Positions 1 through 8,848 of a stretch of DNA of 38,440 nt are shown piece after piece. A model generated the notes under the pieces. The model was not told the origin of the DNA. It ran no database searches and saw nothing but the letters and a program-made list of their open reading frames with translations. Each line of letters opens with the position of its first letter. Position 1 is the stretch's first letter. The stretch is from contig CAJWFK010000025.1 in NCBI GenBank assembly GCA_913031125.1, positions 1 to 38,440 of the forward strand. Reading direction: 5' to 3'. The DNA comes from an uncultured Woeseia sp. (GTDB taxonomy: Bacteria > Pseudomonadota > Gammaproteobacteria > Steroidobacterales > Woeseiaceae). The translations under genes were made by a program, and so were the position numbers.

Positions 1-26
1 AATTTTACTATCATCAATTCAAGGAT

Positions 27-42
27 CTGCAATTACTGCAAT
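27..42. repeat. Short tandem duplication at the GDH stop codon
   Basis: CTGCAAT occurs at 27-33 and again at 36-42, nine bases apart. The TAA stop (minus strand, 33-35) overlaps the first copy. Deleting one nine-base unit would keep the reading frame and remove the stop, so a slippage duplication could have created it. The repeat is seen directly; its meaning is inference. Confidence 0.5.
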
Positions 43-2165
43 TCAAATAGATGGACAAGTTTGCCGGCTAGCTTAGAGTGGCTGACCAAAACCTCCTCCA
101 TTAAATTTTGACTAAATGGGATTCCCAACTGAAGGATGTACTTTGCATAACATCGCACTAAAGTGATTTGTCGCACTTCTAGGCCTGCAGACAGGATTAG
201 GTGATTAAAATTATCGCTTTCTGTCTCTCCTGATAGTGCCTGTCGAAATCCATCCTGAAAGCGCGCTGCTGCTAACTCAATATCAATCTTGCTAGCTTCA
301 CTAAACTGAAGTTCAAAGTCCTGAATCCAGAAATAATTGCCATCTGGAAGTTGGATTGAGTAGGGTCTTTCGGAGCGAACCGGCGTACCCATGTTTTCAA
401 GAAAGGGCAGCACATCAGACAGTGCGAGTGGTTCATTTTGTCTGAATGTACGAAGATTCATTCTATCTGAGGCACAGTCCGATGGTTTATGAAGTAGCAA
501 ATAATCATCATGCTCGGTTTTCAACAATCCATCGATTCGCTTAATATCAAGGCAAGCAATCCTTGGTTCTGTTTCCCCTTCATACGCAGGTGAGAATCCC
601 TCACCATACTTGCGGAAGAGTGAAAGACCCTCATCTTCACCAAACTTCTTAACCAATTGAACACGCAGATGATCTCTCCAGTCTATTACTGTGGCCTCAA
701 TGCGCTTTTCAATCCGCTTGGTATTTGTACGAATTGTGTTAGCGGCACTCGTGCGAACAATTGTATGCATGCGCGCTAGAGGAGAGTCAGCAATTTGCAC
801 GCTGGAATCAACAGATATGCCATCTAACTCATCTTGCAGAATTTCTTCTACTCTGCGACGAACAGCGGTTGTGTATTTTTCTTTTGGCACGTAAATAATA
901 CAGGACAAGAATCTACGAAAAGCGTCACGCCGGAGGAAAATCTTTACCTGCCCACGATCTTGTAGATTCAAAATTCCAAGTGAAGTCCTGACTAGATCAG
1001 TTATGGAACTTTGAAAGAGTTCATCGCGAGGATAATTTTCAAGAATATTTGTTAGGGCCTTTCCCCTGTGTCCTGATGGATCGATGCTCAAGTCTTCGAG
1101 AACTCTTTCTACTTTGAGCCTCAAAAGAGGGATGTTACGGGGTCTTTCGTTATAAGCGACAGAGGTAAAAAGGCCGATGAAACGTTTTTCACCAGTTACC
1201 TTGCCATTATTATCGAATTGTTTAACGCCTATGTAATCAAGGTAACTATATCTGTGCACGGTCGAGCGAGAATTTGCTTTTGTAATAATTAGCAAATCTT
1301 TCGAGTGAGTATGTTTTTGCATTGCTTTGGTGAGTTCGACGGAATTTCCGCCCCGTTCATCTGTAGCTAGCAAGCCAAGTCCAGAACCTTTTACTGGACT
1401 GAGATAGGTTTTCCCCGCTTTATTTCTGAGTTTATGCTCTCGGAACCCCAGAAAAGTAAAATGATCATCAGCAAGCCAGCGCAACAGTTTTTCGCTTTCA
1501 TAGCATACCTGCTTATCAGAAACGGTGGGAAGATGTGACAGCTCAGATGCAGTTGCTAACATTTTGTCGCGCATTTGTTGCCAGTCACATACGGCGATAC
1601 GCACATCACTTAGTACCTTCACAATCTCCTGTTCTAGTATTTTAAGCCGATGCGTATCGGTTTCTCGATCGATAGAGAGGCGTATAAAAGATTCCTTAAT
1701 ATAGTTTTCGCCTCCAAGATCTCCGGAAATCTTTAGAAATTTGCCACGCCTATCTCTTTGGACTTGCAGGATAGGGTGGACGGTCATATGAATTGCGAGT
1801 TTCTGTCGGCTAATTGCGGCAGAAACAGAATCGACGAGAAATGGCATGTTGTCGTTCACCATTTCGATCGTCGTGAACGGTGATTCATAACCATGGGTCG
1901 ACAGAGTGGGGTTAAGTATGCGAAGGAGAGCTGTGCCCGGTTTACGTGTCTTGGCAAAATCGAGATGGGACATTGCTGCTTTACCCATGACAACAGGGGT
2001 TAGATCGCGAATATGCTCGTATGGCACATCGGAAAAATAATGTCTAAGAAACGTTCCGGTGTCCCTGCCGGCTTTCAGAAACTGTGATTCAGGGCGCGAG
2101 GAGACAATTTCGTCTATTAGCTTGCCTGACCTGTCACTAGCGCGACGTTTTCGTTTTTTGGCCAC
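33..2165 (-). CDS. gdhB: NAD-specific glutamate dehydrogenase (large type), N-terminal part only
   Basis: The 710-residue product matches the N-terminal regulatory half of the very large (about 1,600-residue) bacterial NAD-glutamate dehydrogenases, which oxidise glutamate to 2-oxoglutarate and ammonium. Recognisable stretches are FLRHYFSDVP near residue 40, MVNDNMPFLVDS near 100, the WLADDHFTFLGFREH block near 230 and an ACT-like region around 400-480. The Rossmann and catalytic half is absent. The frame stops at TAA (33-35), just after a segment resembling the family's L-V-E-L-F-E block. Only 32 bases of the window lie beyond, so a split gene, frameshift, nonsense mutation or sequencing error cannot be told apart. 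The ATG start is preceded on the minus strand by GAAAGGGTGGCC. zapE lies 89 bases upstream on the same strand. Family assignment is strong; whether the gene is functional is open. Confidence 0.85.
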   Translation of the reverse strand: MAKKRKRRASDRSGKLIDEIVSSRPESQFLKAGRDTGTFLRHYFSDVPYEHIRDLTPVVMGKAAMSHLDFAKTRKPGTALLRILNPTLSTHGYESPFTTIEMVNDNMPFLVDSVSAAISRQKLAIHMTVHPILQVQRDRRGKFLKISGDLGGENYIKESFIRLSIDRETDTHRLKILEQEIVKVLSDVRIAVCDWQQMRDKMLATASELSHLPTVSDKQVCYESEKLLRWLADDHFTFLGFREHKLRNKAGKTYLSPVKGSGLGLLATDERGGNSVELTKAMQKHTHSKDLLIITKANSRSTVHRYSYLDYIGVKQFDNNGKVTGEKRFIGLFTSVAYNERPRNIPLLRLKVERVLEDLSIDPSGHRGKALTNILENYPRDELFQSSITDLVRTSLGILNLQDRGQVKIFLRRDAFRRFLSCIIYVPKEKYTTAVRRRVEEILQDELDGISVDSSVQIADSPLARMHTIVRTSAANTIRTNTKRIEKRIEATVIDWRDHLRVQLVKKFGEDEGLSLFRKYGEGFSPAYEGETEPRIACLDIKRIDGLLKTEHDDYLLLHKPSDCASDRMNLRTFRQNEPLALSDVLPFLENMGTPVRSERPYSIQLPDGNYFWIQDFELQFSEASKIDIELAAARFQDGFRQALSGETESDNFNHLILSAGLEVRQITLVRCYAKYILQLGIPFSQNLMEEVLVSHSKLAGKLVHLFELQ

Positions 2166-2254
2166 CCTTTCGAAAGGCTCCGCGGTAGTCTGGAATCTAA
2201 GGTAGCGATTCTACTGTGTTGGCCGACAATGTTAAACCTGATTGACGCTATTGA

Positions 2255-3337
2255 TTAGCCTTGGTGTGGAGTCGTTAAGTATTCCGTAGTTTGCATTTCA
2301 GTTAAACGGCTGGATGTGCGTTGAAATTCAAACTCAAGATGTTTGCCTTGGTAGAGTTGTTTGGCTTCGATTTCCGCTGAAATTACTAATTTCACTTTAC
2401 GATCATAAAATTCATCAACTAACGATATGAATCGTCTTGCAACATTATCGTCTTCGGGTGTAAATGTTGGCACTTTTGATATAACGACTGTGTGGAAGTA
2501 ACGGGAAATTTCAATGTAATCCTCCTGATTTCTCGGACCATCACAAATTTCCGAAAAACTGAACCAGACGACACCCTTGGCATAATATTGCGATTTAATT
2601 TCACGGCCTAGTATCTGTATTTCTTTTCCTTTCAATATTTCTCCGGTTGCAATCTCCTTCACATAGCCCAGTAATTTTTTTTCCACTTCTTTGTCGGCTG
2701 ATATGAAATAGGTCCCAGTCGCTTGGAAAAGACGCAATCTGTAATCTATTCCGGAATCTAGATTAATCACTTCCGTATGAGTTTGGAGAGACTGGATGGC
2801 GGGCAGAAATTGTTGCCTTTGCAGACCATCCTTATACAGGTCATCCGGGTGTGTATTTGATGTGGCTACCAACGTAATATCTCTCGAGAACAGACTATCC
2901 AACAATTTACCAAGGATCATTGCGTCCGCTATATCGCTCACATAAAACTCATCGAAGCAGAGAACCGATATATCTGTAGCAATCTCGGCTGCAACTGTAT
3001 CTAATGGGTCTTCGGTACCGCGTATACAATTCAAACGTTGGTGTACATTGCTCATCATGCGATGAAAATGTGTTCGTCTTTTCGTTTTAATATCGAGAGA
3101 GCTAAAGAATAGATCCATTAGCAGTGTTTTACCGCGACCGACCCCACCCCAAAGATATATGCCTCGTGACTTGTCGGTGTTTAGTCTGAATGTCTTTTTT
3201 AGGCGTGTACTTGGCTTATTGCGGATAAGTAGATCTTTCTGAAGCTTTTCAAGCTTTTCTACGACGCGTTGTTGTTTTTCGTCGTTAACTAACTTGTGCA
3301 ACTGGATAGCCTGTGCGTAAGCGTCTTTTATTGCCAT
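2255..3337 (-). CDS. zapE: Cell division protein ZapE (AFG1-like AAA-type ATPase)
   Basis: The 360-residue protein belongs to the ZapE/AFG1 ATPase family. In E. coli ZapE acts at the constriction site late in division and affects Z-ring stability; mitochondrial AFG1 relatives act in protein quality control. A Walker A motif GGVGRGKT sits at residues 64-71 and a Walker B motif VLCFDEF at about 125-131, followed by the family's FYVSDIADAM segment. TSNTHPDDLYKDGLQR, about 60 residues further on, is the sensor region. Length is close to E. coli ZapE (375). The start MAIKDAY is the first ATG in frame. It is divergent from the ETF-QO gene and upstream of the GDH gene on the same strand. Confidence 0.9.
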   Translation of the reverse strand: MAIKDAYAQAIQLHKLVNDEKQQRVVEKLEKLQKDLLIRNKPSTRLKKTFRLNTDKSRGIYLWGGVGRGKTLLMDLFFSSLDIKTKRRTHFHRMMSNVHQRLNCIRGTEDPLDTVAAEIATDISVLCFDEFYVSDIADAMILGKLLDSLFSRDITLVATSNTHPDDLYKDGLQRQQFLPAIQSLQTHTEVINLDSGIDYRLRLFQATGTYFISADKEVEKKLLGYVKEIATGEILKGKEIQILGREIKSQYYAKGVVWFSFSEICDGPRNQEDYIEISRYFHTVVISKVPTFTPEDDNVARRFISLVDEFYDRKVKLVISAEIEAKQLYQGKHLEFEFQRTSSRLTEMQTTEYLTTPHQG

Positions 3338-3438
3338 GGAATTACCTTTACGTATGGGAGGAGCCTACATGCATATCAGTACGGTGCAAATTTGTGACTT
3401 TGTTAAACTATGACTAGTTCACAGTTTAAGGTGTAAGA

Positions 3439-5097
3439 ATGTCTGATCAAGTAGTGCGTGAGTCGATGGAATTTGATGTGGTGATTGTTGGGGGCGGACC
3501 GTCGGGTTTAGCGGCCGCGTGTCGACTGGCCCAATTAGCGGATGCCGACAATAGAGAGTTATCGGTTGTGGTTGTTGAAAAAGGCTCGGAGATCGGAGCA
3601 CATATTTTGTCGGGAAATGTATTTGAGCCGCGAGCCCTCGATGAACTCTATCCCGACTGGAGGGATTCTGGAGCCCCTGTTAAAACAGAGGTTAAAGGTG
3701 ATTTGGTACATTACTTAACGGGAGAAATGGGTTCGGTACGAGTACCAGGAATGTTTATACCGTCCACCATGCATAACAACGGTAATTACATTATTAGTCT
3801 GGGGAAACTTTGCCAATGGCTTGGCGAAAAAGCTGAAGCTTCTGGTATTAATGTGTTCCCAGGGTTTGCTGCATCGGAAGTGCTTTATGACGAGAGCGGG
3901 CAGGTCATAGGTGTGGCAACCAGCGATCTCGGAATTAGTAAAGCCGGGGAAAAAAAGCCCGGCTACCAGCCGGGTTACGAGTTGCTTGGCAAATATACGA
4001 TTTTCGCGGAGGGGGTGCGAGGTAATTTGGGAGAAGAGCTTATTCAAAAATTTGATTTGAGACGAGATTCTGATCCACAGCACTATGGCATTGGCATAAA
4101 AGAAATCTGGGAGATTGATCCCGTCAACCATCAACTAGGACTCGTTGTCCACACTATGGGCTGGCCACTTGATAACAAGACGGAGGGCGGTGGGTTTCTG
4201 TACCATGCCTCGAATAATCAGGTCTATCTCGGGTTTATTGTTGCCCTCAACTACCAGAATCCTCATTTATCTCCTTACCAGGAATTTCAAAGATGGAAAC
4301 TACATCCGAAAATTAAAAGGTATTTAGAAGGTGGGAATCGAATAGCCTACGGAGCACGCGCCGTCAATAAGGGAGGGCTACAAGCCTTGCCGAAACTGGT
4401 TTTTCATGGAGGATTATTAGTTGGCTGTGATGCGGGGTTTTTAAACGGCGCTAAAATTAAGGGGGCACATACGGCTATCAAAACTGGTATGTTGGCAGCT
4501 GAAAGTGTATATGACGCATTGAGCCAGGAAGATGAGTTACCTACACTCGCTAGCTATGAAGAAGCCATAAGGAATTCCTGGGTACATGATGAATTATATC
4601 GGGCCCGTAACTTTGGACCCGCATTACATAAATTAGGGACTTTCATGGGTGCTGCTTTTACCTTCATGGACCAAAATATATTCCGCGGTAAATTGCCTTT
4701 TACCCTGCGAAATGAGGATCCTGACCATCATTCATTGCAGAAAGCTAAAACTGCAAAACCAATAGATTATCCAAAACCTGATGGGGTGATAACGTTTGAT
4801 CGTCTTTCGTCAGTTTATCTTTCTAGTACTAATCATGAAGAGGATCAGCCTTCTCATTTAAAACTGATAGATGAAACGATTCCGATTCGGTACAACCTAC
4901 CGAACTATGAAGAGCCTGCGCAGCGCTATTGTCCAGCAGGAGTTTATGAGATTTTAGAAGACGGTGGTGAGGCGCATTTTCAGATTAATGCGCAAAATTG
5001 TGTGCACTGTAAGACTTGCGACATAAAAGATCCGAAACAAAATATTATTTGGACCGTACCGGAAGGTGGTGGTGGACCAAATTACTCTGGGATGTAA
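3439..5097 (+). CDS. Electron transfer flavoprotein:ubiquinone oxidoreductase (ETF-QO)
   Basis: This enzyme passes electrons from reduced electron transfer flavoprotein, fed by acyl-CoA and related dehydrogenases, to ubiquinone at the inner membrane, using FAD and one [4Fe-4S] cluster. At 552 residues it has the usual length. The FAD dinucleotide-binding motif VIVGGGPSG is at residues 15-23. The C-terminal ferredoxin-like domain carries the expected cluster cysteines C498, C521, C524 and C527 and ends in the family signature WTVPEGGGGPNYSGM. The start follows TTAAGGTGTAAGA, a reasonable ribosome binding site. No etfA or etfB gene is present in the window, so the partner flavoprotein must be encoded elsewhere. 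The HSD10-type dehydrogenase that faces it fits the same fatty-acid and branched-chain catabolic theme. Confidence 0.95.
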   Translation: MSDQVVRESMEFDVVIVGGGPSGLAAACRLAQLADADNRELSVVVVEKGSEIGAHILSGNVFEPRALDELYPDWRDSGAPVKTEVKGDLVHYLTGEMGSVRVPGMFIPSTMHNNGNYIISLGKLCQWLGEKAEASGINVFPGFAASEVLYDESGQVIGVATSDLGISKAGEKKPGYQPGYELLGKYTIFAEGVRGNLGEELIQKFDLRRDSDPQHYGIGIKEIWEIDPVNHQLGLVVHTMGWPLDNKTEGGGFLYHASNNQVYLGFIVALNYQNPHLSPYQEFQRWKLHPKIKRYLEGGNRIAYGARAVNKGGLQALPKLVFHGGLLVGCDAGFLNGAKIKGAHTAIKTGMLAAESVYDALSQEDELPTLASYEEAIRNSWVHDELYRARNFGPALHKLGTFMGAAFTFMDQNIFRGKLPFTLRNEDPDHHSLQKAKTAKPIDYPKPDGVITFDRLSSVYLSSTNHEEDQPSHLKLIDETIPIRYNLPNYEEPAQRYCPAGVYEILEDGGEAHFQINAQNCVHCKTCDIKDPKQNIIWTVPEGGGGPNYSGM

Positions 5098-5154
5098 GCA
5101 AAAAATAGCGTTCAGCTAAAACAAGTAAGTAATAGCTAACTGCCGATTGAATTT

Positions 5155-5928
5155 CTACTTTGGCTGCATACGAATTGCTCCATCAATACGGATCGTTTCG
5201 CCATTGATCATTGGATTTTCATAAATACTAGCTACAAGCGCAGCGTATTCTGCAGGCTGACCTAGTCTCGGTGGGAAAGGGACTTGGGAACCAAGTGAGT
5301 CCTGAAGATCTTTTGGCATGCCGGCCACCATAGGCGTCAAAAATATTCCAGGCGCTATGACATTTACACGTACGCCGATTCGGGCAAATTCTCTTGCTAA
5401 TGGCAAAGTCATCCCTACTACTCCGCCCTTTGACGCAGAATACGATACCTGTCCAATTTGGCCCTCAAAAGCGGCTATTGATGCAGTGCTAATAATCACT
5501 CCGCGTTCACCGTCAGCAGTTGGAGTATTTTTTTGCATAAGAAAAGCAGCTTCCTTAGCGACTAAAAATGAACCGATAAGATTGACCATTATTGTTTTCT
5601 CAAAAAATGATACGGCCATTGGAGCTTCTCGGCCAAGAGCTCTTGCGGCACCGATAATCCCAGCACAGTTAACTGCCAATGTAATACCGCTCATAAATTC
5701 ATGGGCTTGCGCAATAGCTAAGCGGACCTCTTTTTCACACGACACGTCTGTATGGATAAATAGTGCGCGTTCGCCGAGTGTTCGGGCGCTTTTCTCTCCT
5801 TGTTCTTCATCAACGTCAAGTAGAGTTGCATATCCACCGTCATCGATAATTTTTCTAGCTGTAGCAAACCCGAGTCCTTGTTTTGATGCTGCGCCAGTGA
5901 TCACCGCTTTTGCTATCTTTAATTCCAT
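5155..5928 (-). CDS. HSD10-type short-chain dehydrogenase (3-hydroxyacyl-CoA dehydrogenase type 2-like)
   Basis: A classical short-chain dehydrogenase of 257 residues. It has the cofactor motif TGAASKQGLG at 11-20, an acidic D38 that favours NAD over NADP, NCAG at 87-90, and the catalytic residues S150, Y163 and K167 (YSASK). The C-terminus (VPFPPRLGQPAEYAALV, then ENPMINGE and IRIDGAIRMQP) is very close to the mitochondrial HSD17B10 pattern. That family oxidises 3-hydroxyacyl-CoAs, including 2-methyl-3-hydroxybutyryl-CoA in isoleucine breakdown. The substrate here is inferred from family resemblance only. The gene follows plsC on the same strand after 88 bases and converges on the ETF-QO gene, which could receive electrons from the same pathways. 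Confidence 0.85.
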   Translation of the reverse strand: MELKIAKAVITGAASKQGLGFATARKIIDDGGYATLLDVDEEQGEKSARTLGERALFIHTDVSCEKEVRLAIAQAHEFMSGITLAVNCAGIIGAARALGREAPMAVSFFEKTIMVNLIGSFLVAKEAAFLMQKNTPTADGERGVIISTASIAAFEGQIGQVSYSASKGGVVGMTLPLAREFARIGVRVNVIAPGIFLTPMVAGMPKDLQDSLGSQVPFPPRLGQPAEYAALVASIYENPMINGETIRIDGAIRMQPK

Positions 5929-6016
5929 TTAATGGTCCGTTTTATGGGGAACGTTGACTACTTTCCAGCATCTGAACTTCTTAAGCAACAATTGAATTAA
6001 AAGTAGATGCTCAAAT

Positions 6017-6766
6017 TTATGTTTTATTCAAAAGATCAGGTTCTTCTAACACGTGAAGGATTTTCGATCTTGCTAGGTTAGCTAGGTCTCTAGCGTTTGA
6101 ATAGGATAGGTCTGACTGCTCAATTGGGTCGAGTATATCGATGCGTAAATGTCCGTATCGGGGCAGCAATGTATTTGCCGGTAAAATTTGACGTGTGCCT
6201 GATATGACCAATGGAATGGTTGGCGCCCCAGCACTTATGGCGGCGGCAAAAGCGCCAGCTCGAAATTTTTGAAGACCAGGCTCGAGAGTGAAAGTGCCTT
6301 CCGGAAAAAAGGCTAAAGACTCTCCTTTTTTAGCTACTTTCAAGAGGTGACGCATATCACGAGCGCTTCCAGATGGATTGAAGCGTTCTACGAATTTTGA
6401 ACCCACTCTTTTTAAAAGAAACGAGGCGATTGGTACTCGCTGCATTTCTTCTTTTATTACATAGGAAAACCTCGCCGGTAGATAGGCTTTCAGCAAAATA
6501 CCATCAAGATAGCTAGCATGGTTAGCAACAACTATGCAGCTACTGCTAGGAATTTTGTGCAAACCGTGGACGCTGACGCGAACGCTCGTCAGCACAAAAA
6601 TTGCTCGGGCACATATGGTTACCGACTTCTGCCTGTTGAGAAGGCCCGGTATTAATAGGCAGCAAAAAACAGAACTAAGTGAACAAATAAAGAAAATAAT
6701 CCAAGCGTATATTGCATACGTTATTTTTCGTAACCTTGCCATGGGCGATAATCGTGATTTATTCAT
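6017..6766 (-). CDS. 1-acyl-sn-glycerol-3-phosphate acyltransferase family protein (PlsC-like)
   Basis: The 249-residue protein is a lysophosphatidate acyltransferase-type enzyme, which transfers an acyl chain to the sn-2 position during phospholipid synthesis at the inner membrane. The catalytic motif NHASYLD (N-H-x4-D) lies at residues 82-88 and the substrate-binding motif FFPEGTF at about 153-159. An N-terminal hydrophobic segment (about 17-41) should anchor it to the membrane. Other acyltransferases of the same fold, such as those acylating ornithine lipids, share these motifs, so the exact acceptor is not certain. It starts divergently from xerD, across an intergenic region with two CRP-type boxes, and may be cotranscribed with the downstream HSD10-type gene. 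Confidence 0.85.
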   Translation of the reverse strand: MNKSRLSPMARLRKITYAIYAWIIFFICSLSSVFCCLLIPGLLNRQKSVTICARAIFVLTSVRVSVHGLHKIPSSSCIVVANHASYLDGILLKAYLPARFSYVIKEEMQRVPIASFLLKRVGSKFVERFNPSGSARDMRHLLKVAKKGESLAFFPEGTFTLEPGLQKFRAGAFAAAISAGAPTIPLVISGTRQILPANTLLPRYGHLRIDILDPIEQSDLSYSNARDLANLARSKILHVLEEPDLLNKT

Positions 6767-6825
6767 TAATTGAACACTATTGAGGATAACCCTATATTCT
6801 TTCGATGCACACTTTAATATACAGC

Positions 6826-6841
6826 TGTGATACAGATCACA
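6826..6841. promoter_or_regulatory. CRP/Vfr-type binding site 1
   Basis: TGTGA-TACAGA-TCACA is an exact match to the symmetric CRP core TGTGA-N6-TCACA. It lies between the divergent plsC and xerD genes, 59 bases upstream of the plsC start codon. Binding by a CRP/Vfr-family regulator is inferred from the sequence. Confidence 0.7.
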
Positions 6842-6864
6842 TTATGTTAACGCTTTGATAAATC

Positions 6865-6880
6865 TGTGACGCTGATCACG
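6865..6880. promoter_or_regulatory. CRP/Vfr-type binding site 2
   Basis: TGTGA-CGCTGA-TCACG matches the CRP core in all but the last base. Its centre is 39 bases from that of the first box. A weak -10-like CATACT at 6902-6907 would put this site near -41.5 relative to a start at about 6914, the usual class II position for activating rightward transcription toward xerD. The promoter part is inference. Confidence 0.6.
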
Positions 6881-7047
6881 CCAGTCTGCTATAGGTCTAA
6901 TCATACTCAAGTGCTTGAAATATCAGTACTTGGCTATAGTAGCGATAGGGGACCAGTTAACTTCGTTACCTATGTTATCAGCCAATTGCCATCTGATATC
7001 GGCATAAAACGAAAACATGGGAGACTCACAGGAAGATGGAAGCATTA

Positions 7048-7974
7048 ATGAGCGGACAGCCTTATACACCTGATGCGGAAAATTCTAGTTCTGAAGAATT
7101 AGTCGATCGATTCCTTGACGCCATTTGGATGGAACGCGGTCTCTCTGCAAACACACTTGGAGCTTATCGGGCAGACTTAATGGCTCTCGGTCGCCGACTT
7201 TCGGAACGTGATGTCCGGATTGAACAAGCTGAAAAAGCAGATCTTCTTGAGTTCATTGCGGGAAGGGTAGAAGGGGGCGCTAAGCCTCGTTCCACTGCGC
7301 GACAACTATCCAGTTTTCGTGGTTTTTTCCAATACATTATGCGTGAAGGACTTCGTGATAATGATCCTACGGTCGATATTGCAATGCCACGTATAGGTCG
7401 TTCATTACCTAAGACGTTAACAGAAGAAGAGGTAGATGCTTTGCTCCAAGCTCCAAAGACGGAGGAGCCATTGGGGCATCGTGACCGTGCCATGCTAGAA
7501 CTATTATATGCAACAGGGTTGAGAGTTTCGGAACTGATTAGTTTGAAGCAGTCGCAAGTTAACTTTAATCAAGGAGTCCTTCGGATTGTTGGTAAGGGAG
7601 ATCGTGAGAGGCTGATTCCGTTAGGTGAAGAGTCACAGCGTTGGCTACATGATTTTATTGACGGCCCAAGAATGGAAATTCTTCTTGAACGACAGACGGA
7701 ATATTTATTCCCTACACGCCGGGGTAATCGTATGACTCGTCAAGCGTTTTGGCACATTATCAAACGTTATGCGCACAAAGCAGGGATTGACAAAAAGCTT
7801 TCACCGCACAGTTTACGGCACGCATTTGCGACCCATCTGCTGAACAGGGGAGCAGATCTTCGAGTCGTTCAGCTACTCCTGGGCCATAGTGATTTATCGA
7901 CAACCCAGATTTATACTCATGTTGCTCGCGAACGACTCAAAGATCTGCACGGCGAACATCATCCGCGGGGATAG
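7048..7974 (+). CDS. xerD: Tyrosine recombinase XerD
   Basis: XerD acts with XerC at dif to resolve chromosome dimers before division. All catalytic residues of the tyrosine recombinase family are visible: R in ATGLRVSEL (159), K in VGKGDRERL (183), H and R in SPHSLRHAF (254, 257), H in LLGHSDL (280) and the nucleophile Y in TTQIYTHV (289), numbered from the chosen start. The N-terminal core-binding domain begins at about residue 17 with FLDAIWMERGLSANTLGAYR, typical of XerD. The ATG at 7048 is chosen because GGAAG (7038-7042) is spaced five bases before it. An in-frame ATG at 7036 would add four residues but abuts its GGAAG. dsbC follows, as in E. coli. Confidence 0.93.
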   Translation: MSGQPYTPDAENSSSEELVDRFLDAIWMERGLSANTLGAYRADLMALGRRLSERDVRIEQAEKADLLEFIAGRVEGGAKPRSTARQLSSFRGFFQYIMREGLRDNDPTVDIAMPRIGRSLPKTLTEEEVDALLQAPKTEEPLGHRDRAMLELLYATGLRVSELISLKQSQVNFNQGVLRIVGKGDRERLIPLGEESQRWLHDFIDGPRMEILLERQTEYLFPTRRGNRMTRQAFWHIIKRYAHKAGIDKKLSPHSLRHAFATHLLNRGADLRVVQLLLGHSDLSTTQIYTHVARERLKDLHGEHHPRG

Positions 7975-8099
7975 TGGCAAAGTTATTTTTTTGAGGTTCC
8001 TTTGATACAATCGAGGGTTATATTAGAGAAATTGCCTGTCAAAGATAGTAATGTCTTTTGCAAGAACCTCGTCGGTAATTACCACAGAAAGGAATCCGG

Positions 8100-8846
8100 A
8101 TGAAATCAACTGTTGCACGACATGTTTTGTTGAGTTTCTCAGCAGCAGCACTATTTGTGTGGGGGACAGGGTACACTGCCGATGATGCTGAACTTAGGCA
8201 AGTCCGCCAAACTATTTCTGGCATGTTTTCCGGCATTGCAGAAGAGGACGTTTTTCCCAGTCAAATAGAGGGTTGGTACACGGTTCGAAAAGGTGCTGTT
8301 GTTGCTTATATTTCTGGCGATGGTCGTTACTTGTTGCAGGGTGATCTTATAGATCTTGTGCAGCAAATCAACCTGTCTGAAAAAGATAGGAATGGTGCAC
8401 GGGTTTCGATGATGTCCTCTGTAGAGGACGATTCATTGATCGTTTTTACACCAGAGATGCAGCGTCACTCTGTATCGGTTTTTACAGATATTGATTGTAC
8501 TTTCTGTCGCAGGTTACATAGTCAGATAGATGAATATATGGAGGAAGGAATCCAAATTCGATATTTCTTATATCCGCGCAGTGGGCCAGCGTCTGAATCG
8601 TGGGTAAAGGCTGAACAAGTTTGGTGTTCGGACAATCGTAATGAAGCGTTGACACTCGCAAAACTCGACAAAGATTTCCAGACCAGGGAGTGCGATTCCT
8701 CTATAGTAAGTGCGCACTTTTCTATGGGGCAGGATGTGGGCTTGCGTGGCACACCAGCTATAGTGCTAGAAGACGGTACTTTAGTTAGTGGATATATGCC
8801 TGCTAAGCAGCTTAGCGAAGCAATTTTAGCAGCTGCCGAAGATTGA
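8100..8846 (+). CDS. dsbC: Thiol:disulfide interchange protein DsbC
   Basis: This is a periplasmic disulfide isomerase of 248 residues. A signal peptide covers about residues 1-26, with a hydrophobic core LLSFSAAALFVWG. Next come a DsbC-type dimerisation domain (about 28-95) and a thioredoxin-fold catalytic domain. The active site is FTDIDCTFC, with cysteines at 133 and 136; E. coli DsbC has CGYC, so the two inner residues differ. C176 and C198 match the second, structural disulfide. The cis-proline loop is RGTPA at 216-220. Position directly after xerD supports the call. The recJ gene that often follows is absent; a Nudix gene on the other strand takes its place, only two bases from the dsbC stop. 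GAAAGGAAT precedes the start. Confidence 0.9.
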   Translation: MKSTVARHVLLSFSAAALFVWGTGYTADDAELRQVRQTISGMFSGIAEEDVFPSQIEGWYTVRKGAVVAYISGDGRYLLQGDLIDLVQQINLSEKDRNGARVSMMSSVEDDSLIVFTPEMQRHSVSVFTDIDCTFCRRLHSQIDEYMEEGIQIRYFLYPRSGPASESWVKAEQVWCSDNRNEALTLAKLDKDFQTRECDSSIVSAHFSMGQDVGLRGTPAIVLEDGTLVSGYMPAKQLSEAILAAAED

Positions 8847-8848
8847 TT

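Noticed and set aside
5318-5932. 204-codon open frame on the plus strand
   Set aside because: It is antisense to the well-supported HSD10-type gene and has no recognisable family or ribosome binding site.
6866-7048. 60-codon frame upstream of xerD
   Set aside because: It starts inside a CRP-like box, lacks a ribosome binding site and looks random.
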